Below are positions 1 to 7,950 of a stretch of DNA of 64,000 nt, one piece after another. The notes under the pieces were generated by a model. That model saw only the letters and a list, made by a program, of their open reading frames with translations, made no database searches and was not told the DNA's origin. Within the stretch, counting starts at the first letter, position 1; each line of letters opens with the position of its first letter. The stretch is from the NCBI GenBank assembly GCA_965228445.1, contig OZ245813.1, positions 248,001-312,000 of the forward strand, in the 5' to 3' direction. This stretch comes from Thalassobaculum sp965228445 (lineage in GTDB: Bacteria; Pseudomonadota; Alphaproteobacteria; Thalassobaculales; Thalassobaculaceae). The position numbers were made by a program, and so were the translations under genes.

Positions 1-2
1 GC

Positions 3-872
3 CGGGTCAAGAAGGTCTACCTCCAGGCCGACGCCCCCTACCGCATGATGCCGAACGACCTGGACCGCTGGTATGTCCGCAACGCCTTCGACGAGATGGT
101 GCCGTTCTCGGCCTTCGCGACGTCGGAATGGACCTACGGGTCGCCCCGGCTGGAGCGCTTCAACGGCGCGTCCTCTATCGAGATCCAGGGTCAGGCGGCG
201 GCCGGCGTGAGCTCCGGCGTGGCCATGCAGGCGATGCAGGAGATGGCCCAGAACCTCCCGGACGGGGTCGGCTACGAGTGGTCGGGCCTGTCCTACGAGG
301 AGCGGATGTCGGGGGATCAGGCGCCGGCGCTGTACGCGCTGTCGATCCTGGTCGTGTTCCTCTGCCTCGCCGCGCTGTACGAGAGCTGGAGCATTCCGGT
401 CTCGGTCATGCTGGTGGTGCCGCTGGGCGTGTTCGGGGCGGTCGCGGCGGCGCATCTGCGGATCCTGCCGAACGACGTCTACTTCCAGGTCGGCCTGCTG
501 ACCACGGTGGGGCTGTCGGCGAAGAACGCCATCCTGATCGTGGAATTCGCCCGCGAACTCTACGACGACGGCATGGACCTGCTGGAGGCGACGGTGGAGG
601 CCGCCCGCCAGCGCTTCCGGCCGATCATCATGACCTCGATGGCCTTCACCCTCGGCGTCCTGCCGCTGGCGATCAGCACCGGCGCGGGGGCGGCGAGCCG
701 CCAGGCCATCGGCACCAGCGTCATGGGCGGCATGATCTCGGCCACCGTGCTGGCGATCTTCTTCGTGCCCCTGTTCTTCGTGCTGGTGATGCGGCTGTTC
801 TCCAAGCGTCGCGTCGAGCCGCCGAAGTCGGACGAGGCGGACAAGACGCCGGAGCCGGCACCCGCCGGCTGA
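3..872 (+). CDS. RND (HAE1/AcrB-type) multidrug efflux permease, C-terminal part
   Basis: This is the last ~289 residues of an inner-membrane RND proton antiporter; the 5' end lies outside the window. Early residues match the pore/docking domain of AcrB/MexB proteins, with periplasmic segments such as SSIEIQGQAAAG. They are followed by a run of membrane segments (ALYALSILVVFLCLAALYESW, then PNDVYFQVGLLTTVGLSAKN) and the typical end of the family (RFRPIIMTSMAFTLGVLPLA). Such pumps work as trimers with a periplasmic adaptor and an outer-membrane channel; neither partner is visible here, so they may lie upstream. The substrate cannot be read from this fragment. The HAE1 type is preferred over heavy-metal RND because of the GLSAKNAILIVEFA motif. 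A strong hairpin terminator follows. Confidence 0.93.
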   Translation, partial: RVKKVYLQADAPYRMMPNDLDRWYVRNAFDEMVPFSAFATSEWTYGSPRLERFNGASSIEIQGQAAAGVSSGVAMQAMQEMAQNLPDGVGYEWSGLSYEERMSGDQAPALYALSILVVFLCLAALYESWSIPVSVMLVVPLGVFGAVAAAHLRILPNDVYFQVGLLTTVGLSAKNAILIVEFARELYDDGMDLLEATVEAARQRFRPIIMTSMAFTLGVLPLAISTGAGAASRQAIGTSVMGGMISATVLAIFFVPLFFVLVMRLFSKRRVEPPKSDEADKTPEPAPAG

Positions 873-888
873 GGCCGCACCGAGACGG

Positions 889-922
889 AAAGGGCGTCCG
901 CCGACCGGCGGGCGCCCTTTTT
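889..922 (+). terminator. Rho-independent terminator after the RND gene
   Basis: A 12-bp GC-rich stem (892-903 pairing with 906-917, one G-T pair) with a very short loop is followed by a T run at 918-922. It lies 17 bases after the RND stop codon and separates this gene from the iron-related gene downstream. Confidence 0.85.
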
Positions 923-953
923 CTTTGGGCCGATGGTTGACTTCCCGTGCATT

Positions 954-972
954 AATGCGAATGAGTTGCATT
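954..972. promoter_or_regulatory. Fur/iron-box-like 19-bp palindrome
   Basis: AATGCGAATGAGTTGCATT is an imperfect 19-bp palindrome in which 7 of 9 pairs match. Its length and AATGC...GCATT arms resemble Fur boxes found before siderophore genes in proteobacteria. It sits about 40 bases before the start of the siderophore-interacting protein gene, where a promoter is expected. Repression in iron-replete cells is inferred from the site and the product, not shown. Confidence 0.6.
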
Positions 973-1011
973 ATAATTGATGCGCGCAAACCGACCGCCG
1001 GGAGTCCTGCC

Positions 1012-2049
1012 GTGACCGACCGACTGCACGCCGAACTGAGCCTGACGCTGGACGGGGCAGGGGCCTGGCTGGACCGGCAGGTCGAGCACCTGGCCGAGCA
1101 CGACATGCTGCCGACGGTCCGCACGCCGGAGACGGCCGCGTTCCGGAGCAGCTACGGGCTGTTCCACATCCATGCCGCCGGGCGCGCCCTGACGGTCCGG
1201 GTCGAGAGCGCGGATATCGGCGGGCTGGAGGTCCTCCAGGAGACCGTTTCCTACTACCTGAAGGCCCACGATCCGGCCCTGGCAGAGCGGATGGTCTGGC
1301 AGGGTTACGACCGCGACGAGACCCTGCCGGCGAACTTTCGGGAGATGCGGGTCCTTGGGCGGAGGCTGGCCAGTCCGTGGATGATCCGGCTGACGCTGCA
1401 GGGCCGGAACATGGCCGCCTTCGCCGAGCGCGGACTGCACATCCGGCTGCTGGTGCCGCCGTCCGGCCGGGAGCCGATCTGGCCGCGCCGGTCCCGGTCC
1501 GGGGCGGTGGTGCTTCCGGAGGGCGAGGACGCGCTGGCGGTGCGGGTCTATACGATCCGGTCGATCCGTCCCGAAAGCGGAGAGATCGACGTCGACGTGG
1601 TGCGCCATGCCGGCGGCGCGGTCTCCGACTGGGCCGAGACGGTCGAGGCGGACGCCCGGGTCGGCGTGATCGGGCCGGGTGGCGGCTTTTTCCCGGATGA
1701 CGGTTGGCTGCTGATCGGCGGGGACGAGACCGCCCTGCCGGCCATCGCCCGGATCCTGGAGGGCCGACCCGAGGGATCGGCCGGACACGCCGTCATCGGC
1801 GTGCGGCATCCGGAGGCGCGGATGGCGCTCGACGCGCCGGCGGGGATGAATGTCGAATGGGTGGTCGGCGACGAAGCCCTGTGCGCGGCGATGGCTGAAG
1901 CCGTCATTCCGTCCGGTGAGCCGCTCGTCTGGTTCGCCGGCGAAGCGGAGGCGGCGCGGCGCCTGCGGTCGGTGTTCCGTGACGAGCGGGGTCTGACCGC
2001 CCGGCAGGTCACCTGCGCGGGGTACTGGCACCGCGACGCGCCGCACTGA
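1012..2049 (+). CDS. Siderophore-interacting FAD protein with N-terminal DUF2218 domain
   Basis: Probable cytoplasmic ferric-siderophore reductase (SIP/ViuB-YqjH family, ~345 aa). It would use a flavin and NAD(P)H to release iron from imported siderophore. Residues ~1-90 resemble DUF2218, which is often fused to or beside SIP domains. Residues ~100-230 form the FAD barrel with the flavin-contact motif RVYTIR near 178-183. The C-terminal SIP domain starts at GDETALPA near 236. The GTG start is chosen because GGGAGT lies 7 bases upstream and DUF2218 begins there; an in-frame upstream extension would run into the Fur-like box. No siderophore receptor or transporter gene is visible in the window. 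The assignment to the SIP family is firm; the exact substrate is unknown. Confidence 0.88.
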   Translation: MTDRLHAELSLTLDGAGAWLDRQVEHLAEHDMLPTVRTPETAAFRSSYGLFHIHAAGRALTVRVESADIGGLEVLQETVSYYLKAHDPALAERMVWQGYDRDETLPANFREMRVLGRRLASPWMIRLTLQGRNMAAFAERGLHIRLLVPPSGREPIWPRRSRSGAVVLPEGEDALAVRVYTIRSIRPESGEIDVDVVRHAGGAVSDWAETVEADARVGVIGPGGGFFPDDGWLLIGGDETALPAIARILEGRPEGSAGHAVIGVRHPEARMALDAPAGMNVEWVVGDEALCAAMAEAVIPSGEPLVWFAGEAEAARRLRSVFRDERGLTARQVTCAGYWHRDAPH

Positions 2050-2158
2050 ACTCCCCCGGCGTTCCGGCCGCCCGACTCCGATTCCTTAATAAATTTTAAA
2101 CCGCTATGCGCCAAGGTCGGCACAGCTTTTTCCATCAGAGACTGCCGGAGATCTAGTC

Positions 2159-3487
2159 ATGAGCGTCGCGGAATCCCCCGAATCCCTGACTGCCGAGGAT
2201 CTGATCGACGCGATGCTCGCCGGCAATCGGGATCTGGTGGCCCGGCAGGGCGGCGAGGTCGGGCAGAAGCTGCTGCGGCTCGCCGGCTCGGACAGCGAAG
2301 CCGAGGGCCGTCTGGCACGCTGGGTCGACATGTCGATCGCCGCCAGCGAAGGCGTGCGCAAGACCTCCGAGATGATGAGTTCCCTGCGCGAGGTCGACAA
2401 CCGCTCCCAGTCGATCGCCGCGGCGGTCGAGGAGCTGACGGTGACCGTGCAGACCATCAGCCACACCACGGAGGGCGCAACCAGCGAGGCCGCCGAGGCG
2501 GCGGCGGTGTCGGACAGCGGCCGGACAGCCGCGGGGCAGGCGGTCGACGCCATGGAGAGCGTGTTCGAGGTCGTGCAGTCGGCGGTGCAGAAGGTCGATG
2601 CGCTGGCCGAGGCGTCCGTTGCGATCGGCGACATCGTCTCCACCATCGAGACCATCGCCAAGCAGACAAACCTGCTCGCACTGAACGCCACGATCGAGGC
2701 GGCACGGGCCGGCGAGGCGGGCAAGGGCTTCGCGGTGGTGGCCAGCGAGGTGAAGACGCTCGCCAACCAGACCGCCAGCGCCACTGTGGACATCCGGGGG
2801 CGGATCTCCGGGATCCGCAGCGACATGGAGGAGATCGTCGGCGTGATGCGGTCCGGCGCGGAGCGGGTCGAGGAGGGGCGCGGGACGATCCAGACCGTGG
2901 GCCAGGAGATGGAGAACCTGGCTGAGCGCATCGGCTCGGTCACCCGCAGCATGAGCGAGGTCTCCCAGATCCTGGGCGAGCAGCAGACAGCGACGGCCGA
3001 GATCTCCGAAGGTGTCACCGTCATCGCCGATATGAGCGCACGTAACGTCTATATGATCGACAACACGATCGCGCTGCTGGAGAAGACCGGTCCGACCATT
3101 GCCCAGGCGATCGACGACTTCGTGAAGGCCGGCGTGCCGAACGCCACCATCCACGCCGCCAAGTCCGACCACATGATCTGGATGCGCCGTCTGGCTCAGA
3201 TGCTGGTCGGCCGCGAGGTGCTCAAGGCGGACGAGCTGTCCGACCACCACAGCTGCCGTCTGGGCAAATGGTACGACGCCCAGAACGACCCGCGCCTGAC
3301 CGGCCAGCCGGCCTGGACGGCCTTGAAGGCGCCGCATCAGCAGGTGCACCGTTGCGGCATCGAGGCCGCCAAGGCCTTCGCCGGCGGCGATATCGACCGG
3401 GCAACCCAGCTCGTGGGGGAAGCGGCGGAGGCCTCCCAGGAGGTGATGCGGCTGCTGGACGAACTGTCGGATCACATGAAGACGTAA
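2159..3487 (+). CDS. Soluble methyl-accepting chemotaxis protein with C-terminal CZB zinc domain
   Basis: Cytoplasmic chemoreceptor of 442 aa with no membrane segment. The MA signalling region covers most of the protein, with the conserved hairpin tip (QTNLLALNATIEAARAG) near residues 167-183 that contacts CheA/CheW. The C-terminus (~338-430) is a chemoreceptor zinc-binding (CZB) domain. It shows the expected His near 338, the HxxCxxGxWY-type signature read here as HHSCRLGKWYD, and further His residues in HQQVHRCG. CZB domains sense zinc or hypochlorite in characterised receptors; which applies here is not known. The N-terminus (~60 aa) has no recognisable sensor. An AGGAG-like site lies just before the ATG. 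The gene converges with the PAS protein, leaving only 15 bases between stops. Confidence 0.93.
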   Translation: MSVAESPESLTAEDLIDAMLAGNRDLVARQGGEVGQKLLRLAGSDSEAEGRLARWVDMSIAASEGVRKTSEMMSSLREVDNRSQSIAAAVEELTVTVQTISHTTEGATSEAAEAAAVSDSGRTAAGQAVDAMESVFEVVQSAVQKVDALAEASVAIGDIVSTIETIAKQTNLLALNATIEAARAGEAGKGFAVVASEVKTLANQTASATVDIRGRISGIRSDMEEIVGVMRSGAERVEEGRGTIQTVGQEMENLAERIGSVTRSMSEVSQILGEQQTATAEISEGVTVIADMSARNVYMIDNTIALLEKTGPTIAQAIDDFVKAGVPNATIHAAKSDHMIWMRRLAQMLVGREVLKADELSDHHSCRLGKWYDAQNDPRLTGQPAWTALKAPHQQVHRCGIEAAKAFAGGDIDRATQLVGEAAEASQEVMRLLDELSDHMKT

Positions 3488-3502
3488 GACGCCCGCACGG
3501 CG

Positions 3503-4000
3503 TCACGGGTCGGTGAAATAGACCGCCGCCCCGAGGATCTTTATCACCGTGCCGGCGGCGTCGGTGAGCGGCAGCATCAGGCTCTCGAAGCGCTTGTAGT
3601 CCTTGCCGATCCAGCTCACCTGTCCGTGGGTCCGCACCGGGATGCGCCGGCGATGGATCATCCGGTACACCTCCAGCACCGGGTGGCCGGGCGGAAAGGT
3701 GTCCTCGACCCTTCTGCCGGTCATGTCGCGGTCTAGGATCTCGGTGATCCGGGTGCCGATCAGCGAATAGGTGAAGTCGCGGCCCTCGTTGTCCACGCGG
3801 ACCATGAACAGATCCCCGAGATGGCGGCGCATGTCCAACGGGTCAATCCGGTTGGCGAGCGGCAACTCAGCCCCGTCCTTCAGCGATTCCCAGTGCGTCC
3901 GCATGTCCCGCAAGGTCGGATGGCGGACCGCCGCGGTCGGGTCGACGTGGAACCAGGGCGGGCGGTCGAGCCCGGTTGCGGGGCCAGAATCGGACGTCAT
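3503..4000 (-). CDS. PAS_5-family PAS domain protein
   Basis: A 165-aa single-domain cytoplasmic protein. Residues ~45-160 look like the PAS_5 fold common in Rhodospirillales: a WESL..G..LP..  opening, then LMVR-type strands (LFMVRVDNEGRDFTYSLIG) and a final strand ILGAAVYF. There is no output domain, so it probably senses a small molecule or acts on a partner. A second PAS_5 protein lies at 52800-53471. The gap to the converging chemoreceptor gene contains only a 6-bp inverted repeat (GACGCC/GGCGTC). Function unknown. Confidence 0.75.
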   Translation of the reverse strand: MTSDSGPATGLDRPPWFHVDPTAAVRHPTLRDMRTHWESLKDGAELPLANRIDPLDMRRHLGDLFMVRVDNEGRDFTYSLIGTRITEILDRDMTGRRVEDTFPPGHPVLEVYRMIHRRRIPVRTHGQVSWIGKDYKRFESLMLPLTDAAGTVIKILGAAVYFTDP

Positions 4001-4090
4001 CGGCTTTTCGGGTCTTTTTCTTATCTCCGCCCTTTTAACATGCAGCGACTCGCGCCGCTATCGGGTCGCAGGAATGCGCCGGCCTCCGAA

Positions 4091-4129
4091 ACGGAAACGG
4101 CCGCCGGCTCGAGAGCGAGCGCGGCGGCC
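4091..4129 (-). terminator. Hairpin terminator of the molybdenum hydroxylase operon
   Basis: Read on the minus strand, GGCCGCCG and CGGCGGCC form an 8-bp stem (4122-4129 with 4099-4106), followed by a T-rich stretch GTTTCCGTTT. It lies about 57 bases beyond the stop of the large-subunit gene. The loop is long (15 bases), so the call is moderate. The rest of 4001-4185 shows no gene. Confidence 0.5.
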
Positions 4130-4185
4130 GGAACTGTGAGGCTTGAGCGGGCGGGCCGATGCCGGCGCGCCCGGAGTGGGGGCCG

Positions 4186-6447
4186 TTACTCGGCCGCCTG
4201 CCTGGTGCTGTTTGCGTCGATCGCGGCGAGCACGGTCGGCGGCGACAGCGGCAGGTCGTCGATCCAGATGCCGAGCGCGTCGTGCACGGCATTGCGCACG
4301 GCGGCCGGACCCGGCACCAGCGGGACCTCGCCGACGCCGCGGACACCCTGCGGGTGCTTCGGGTTCGGGATCTCGATGATGCCGCAGTCGAGCATCGGCA
4401 GGTCGGAACAGACCGGCATCCGGTAGTCCAGGAAGCCCGGATTATCGACCTGACCCTTCTTGTTGTAGATGTACTCCTCGTTCAGCGCCCAGCCGATTCC
4501 CTGGGCCACGCCGCCCTGGAGCTGGCCTTCCACGTAGCTCGGGTGGATCGCCCGGCCGACATCCTGGAAGCAGGTGTAGCGCAGCACGCGCACGATCCCG
4601 AGATCGACATCCACCTCCACGTCGCAGACATGGGTGGCGAAGCCGCCTTCGGCACCGACGGTGTTGCTCTGGCTGCCGGCGCCGATCGGGCCGCCGGTGG
4701 CGTTGGCCTTCGCGGCCAGCTCCTCCAGGGTCATGGAGGGGAAGTTTGCGCTGTGCTCGCCCATCGGGCGCGCCTCGCCGCCTTCCCAGACCACCTGGGA
4801 CGGATCGATGCCCCAGATCTTGGCGGCCCGGCCCTTGAGCTGCTCGATCACCTGCTCGGTCGATTCGGTGACCACCATGGCCGAGGCGAACAGAACGCGG
4901 CTGCCGCCGGTCAGGTTGCTGTAGCCGATCGTCGCCGTATCGCCGATCTGCACCGAAACCTGGTCGTAGTTGATGCCCAGAAGTTCGGCAGTGATGTTGG
5001 CGATCGACGCGCGCGAGCCGCCGATATCCGGGTGACCGGTGGTCACGACGACGTTGCCGTCCTCGGTGATGTTCACCTGGGCGCTCGACTCGCCGCCGGC
5101 GTTGAACCAGAAGCCCGAGGCGACGCCGCGGCCCTGGAACTTGCCGGTCAGCGGCGTCTTGTAGTGCTCGCTGTTCAGCGCGGCCTCCACGGTCTCGGCA
5201 TAGCCGATGCGCGGGAAGGTCGGGCCGTGGGCGGCCTTGGTGCCTTCCTTGGCGGCGTTCTTCAGACGCAGCTTCAGCGGATCCATGCCGAGTTCGCGGG
5301 CGATCTCGTCCAGCACGCTCTCCACCGCGAAGGCGCCGATCGGGGCACCCGGGGCGCGGTAGGCGGCGACCTTGGAGCGGTTCGAGACCACGTCATAGCC
5401 GAAGGAATGTACGTTCTTGATGTCGTACGGCGCGAAGGCGCAGCCCGCCGCCCCGCGGATCGGCGAGCCCGGAAGGCAGCCGGCCTGCAGGTAGAACGTG
5501 CCCTGGCCGGCGACGATGGTGCCGTCCTTCTTGGCGCCGATCTTGACCGTGCTCTTGGAGCCCGAGGTTGGGCCGGTGGCGCGCATGACCTCTTCGCGGG
5601 TCATGACCATCTTCACCGGACGGCCTGACTTCTTCGACAGCACGGTGGCCACCGGCTCCAGATAGACGATGGTCTTGCCGCCGAACCCGCCGCCGATCTC
5701 GGCCGGGATGGCCGTGACCTTGGACTGCGGGATGCCGGTCAGGAAGGACGTCATGGCGCGGACCATGAACTGGCCCTGGCTCGAGCTCCAGATGGTGGTG
5801 CGGTCGTCCGGCGCGACGCTGACCACGCAGGCATGGGGCTCGATATAGCCCTGGTGCACCGGCTTGGTGGTGAAGCTGCGCTCGATGACCACGTCGGCCT
5901 CGGCGAAGCCCGCATCGACATCGCCCAGGGTGTGCTCCAGGGTGCCGGCGATGTTCGACGGCTTGCCGTCGAACTTGATGAAGTCGTGCAGGATCGGCGC
6001 GTCCTTGGCGATCGCGTCGTCGATCTCGATGGCGAAGGGCAGGACCTCGTAATCCACCTCGATCAGCGCGCAGGCCTCGGCAGCGATCTCCTCGTTGATC
6101 GCGGCCACGGCGGCGATCGGATGGCCGTGGAACAGCACCTTTTCCTTGGCCAGCATGTTGCGGCTCATCCAGCGCATGTCCTGGATGCCGAGCGGGACCG
6201 GCGTGTCGACCGGGAAGTCGACGAAGTCGTCGGCGGTCGCCACCGCCTTCACGCCGGGCAGGGCCTCGGCCTTGGACGTGTCGACCGACTTGATGACTGC
6301 ATGGGGATGCGGGCTGCGCAGCACCTTCGCCCAGATCATCCCGGGCATGGTGGCGTCGGCCGCATAGGCGGCCCGGCCGGTGACCTTGTCGGCGCCGTCG
6401 GGACGGACGGTGCGCTTACCAATCCATTTGTTGCTCTGGTCGTTCAT
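4186..6447 (-). CDS. Molybdenum hydroxylase large subunit (xanthine dehydrogenase family, molybdopterin-binding)
   Basis: Large catalytic subunit (753 aa) of a three-subunit molybdenum hydroxylase that adds a water-derived hydroxyl to an electron-poor carbon, usually in an N-heterocycle or aldehyde. Visible motifs are GGFGGKT near residue 255 and the GVGE active-site motif near 702 (RGVGEVPLVPGPAAV), whose Glu is the family's base. The loop reads AYRAPGAP, not the Cys-bearing AYRCSFR loop of CO dehydrogenase, so this is not a form I CoxL. The start is the ATG overlapping the small-subunit stop by 4 bases, with GGGAGG upstream. Order is FAD subunit, FeS subunit, Mo subunit, probably one transcript. 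An amidohydrolase gene precedes the set, which fits oxidation and ring opening of a heterocycle; the substrate is not known. Confidence 0.93.
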   Translation of the reverse strand: MNDQSNKWIGKRTVRPDGADKVTGRAAYAADATMPGMIWAKVLRSPHPHAVIKSVDTSKAEALPGVKAVATADDFVDFPVDTPVPLGIQDMRWMSRNMLAKEKVLFHGHPIAAVAAINEEIAAEACALIEVDYEVLPFAIEIDDAIAKDAPILHDFIKFDGKPSNIAGTLEHTLGDVDAGFAEADVVIERSFTTKPVHQGYIEPHACVVSVAPDDRTTIWSSSQGQFMVRAMTSFLTGIPQSKVTAIPAEIGGGFGGKTIVYLEPVATVLSKKSGRPVKMVMTREEVMRATGPTSGSKSTVKIGAKKDGTIVAGQGTFYLQAGCLPGSPIRGAAGCAFAPYDIKNVHSFGYDVVSNRSKVAAYRAPGAPIGAFAVESVLDEIARELGMDPLKLRLKNAAKEGTKAAHGPTFPRIGYAETVEAALNSEHYKTPLTGKFQGRGVASGFWFNAGGESSAQVNITEDGNVVVTTGHPDIGGSRASIANITAELLGINYDQVSVQIGDTATIGYSNLTGGSRVLFASAMVVTESTEQVIEQLKGRAAKIWGIDPSQVVWEGGEARPMGEHSANFPSMTLEELAAKANATGGPIGAGSQSNTVGAEGGFATHVCDVEVDVDLGIVRVLRYTCFQDVGRAIHPSYVEGQLQGGVAQGIGWALNEEYIYNKKGQVDNPGFLDYRMPVCSDLPMLDCGIIEIPNPKHPQGVRGVGEVPLVPGPAAVRNAVHDALGIWIDDLPLSPPTVLAAIDANSTRQAAE

Positions 6448-6926
6448 CGGGCAGCCTCCCGCATGTCGGCGGCGGTCTCCATGACCGCGCGGACGATCTT
6501 GTCGTATCCGGTGCAACGGCACAGGTTGCCGGCGAGCCAGAAACGGACTTCGGTTTCGGTCGGATTCGGATTGCGTTCCAGCAGCGACTTCGCCGCCACG
6601 AGCATGCCGGGCGTGCAGATGCCGCACTGCAGAGCGGCGGATTCCAGGAACTTCTGCTGCAGCGGATGCAGCTTGTCCGGCTCGGCCATGCCTTCGATCG
6701 TCTCGATGTCATGCCCGTCCGCCTCGGCGGCCAGCATCAGGCAGGAGCAGACCAGCCGGCCGTCCAGGGTGATGCTGCACGCGCCGCAGTCGCCCGAGCC
6801 GCAGCCTTCCTTCGATCCGGTGAGGCCGAGCGTGTCGCGCAGCGCGTCCAGCATGCTGTCCGCGGCGTCGCACAGGAACTCGGTCGGCTCGCCGTTGATG
6901 GTGGTGGAAACGTGGATCTTCGCCAT
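6444..6926 (-). CDS. Molybdenum hydroxylase [2Fe-2S] small subunit
   Basis: Electron-transfer subunit of 160 aa with two [2Fe-2S] clusters. The plant-ferredoxin-type site (GCGSGDCGAC and a later Cys in VCSC) is near residues 40-65. The second site (CGICTPGM then CRCTGY) is in the C-terminal helical domain. The start is the ATG giving MAKIHVST, with GGAGGGCC upstream; a longer in-frame extension has no family support. It overlaps the large-subunit start by 4 bases (ATGA) and starts 5 bases after the FAD-subunit stop, so the three subunits are probably translationally coupled. Confidence 0.95.
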   Translation of the reverse strand: MAKIHVSTTINGEPTEFLCDAADSMLDALRDTLGLTGSKEGCGSGDCGACSITLDGRLVCSCLMLAAEADGHDIETIEGMAEPDKLHPLQQKFLESAALQCGICTPGMLVAAKSLLERNPNPTETEVRFWLAGNLCRCTGYDKIVRAVMETAADMREAAR

Positions 6927-6931
6927 TGGTA

Positions 6932-7801
6932 TCAGGCCCTCCCGGCGCGTTTGGCGGCGATTGCGGTCGTGCGCTTGAGCAGCACGCCGGCCACCTTTGT
7001 GCGGTATGCGATGGTGCCGCGCTTGTCGTCGATCGGATTGCAAGCGGCCGAGCAGGCAGCGGCGGCCTTCTCGATCGCGGCATCGTCGAGCGTGCTGCCG
7101 ATCAGCGCCTTGGCGGCGTCCTCCACCAGCAGCACCGTCGGCGCGACGGCGCCCAGGCCGACGCGGGCAGCGGTGCAGGTCCCGTTCTCCAGGGTCAGGC
7201 TGACGCCGACACCGACCACGGCGATGTCCATCTCGGTGCGCGGGATCATCCGCAGATAGGCGTCGCCGGAGCCCTTGGGACGGGCGGGGAAGGTGAAGCT
7301 GACGAGGATCTCGCCCGGCTTCAGGTTGGTCTTGCCCGGACTGGCGGGCACATTCTCGACCGCCAGTTCACGGGTGCCGTTCGGCCCCTGGATGGTGGCC
7401 ACCGCGCCGGCCGCCACCAGGGCGGGGACGCTGTCGCCCGCCGGCGAGCCGTTGCACAGGTTGCCGCCCATGGAGGCCCGGCCCTGCACCTGGGTGGAGC
7501 CGATGAGGTTCAGCGCCTCGAGCACACCCGGCCAGGCCTTGCCGAAGTCGGGATCCTCCTCCAGTGCGGCGCCGGAGACCGCGGCACCGACCTTGAAGCC
7601 GCCATCGGCGGTCTTCTCGATCGCCGTCAGCTCCGGGATCTTCTTCACATCGACGATGGTGCCCGGCTTGAGAAGACCGGAACGCATCTGCACCAGAAGA
7701 TCGGTTCCCCCGGCGAGAATGCGCGCGGCCCCCTGGGCCGCAGCGTATTGGGCGATCGCATCGTCGAGCGTCTGCGGCGCCAGATATCGAATGTCGGACA
7801 T
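6932..7801 (-). CDS. Molybdenum hydroxylase FAD-binding medium subunit
   Basis: FAD subunit (289 aa, CoxM/CutM-like) that passes electrons from the FeS subunit to its acceptor. The FAD pyrophosphate motif reads ILAGGTDLLVQMRSG near residues 28-42. A second motif, ASMGGNLCNGSPAGDS, lies near 100-118. The start MSDIRYLAP is chosen because the family begins there and AGAAGGG lies just upstream. It is the first subunit gene of the set. The 149-base gap before it follows the amidohydrolase gene and may carry its own promoter. Confidence 0.94.
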   Translation of the reverse strand: MSDIRYLAPQTLDDAIAQYAAAQGAARILAGGTDLLVQMRSGLLKPGTIVDVKKIPELTAIEKTADGGFKVGAAVSGAALEEDPDFGKAWPGVLEALNLIGSTQVQGRASMGGNLCNGSPAGDSVPALVAAGAVATIQGPNGTRELAVENVPASPGKTNLKPGEILVSFTFPARPKGSGDAYLRMIPRTEMDIAVVGVGVSLTLENGTCTAARVGLGAVAPTVLLVEDAAKALIGSTLDDAAIEKAAAACSAACNPIDDKRGTIAYRTKVAGVLLKRTTAIAAKRAGRA

Positions 7802-7950
7802 GGCCCTTCTCGTTTTCCTTTCCCGGACCCGCCTCACGATGAGACGGGGTCCCCTCTTCTGCGGGGGATTGCATACAAAATGCTCCGTCGCGTCAGGCTA
7901 CGACGGTCAAAGCGACTCGGTCACCCCCCAAAGATTGCGGGGGATTTCAC

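Noticed and set aside
2091..2125. Flagellar sigma-28 promoter before the soluble chemoreceptor
   Set aside because: A TAAA box is present, but the -10 part (TCGGCA) and the spacing do not match the consensus well enough.
4186..6447. Carbon monoxide dehydrogenase (CoxL) assignment
   Set aside because: The active-site loop reads AYRAPGAP and lacks the Cys-bearing loop of form I CO dehydrogenase. No coxD, coxE or coxG accessory genes are near.
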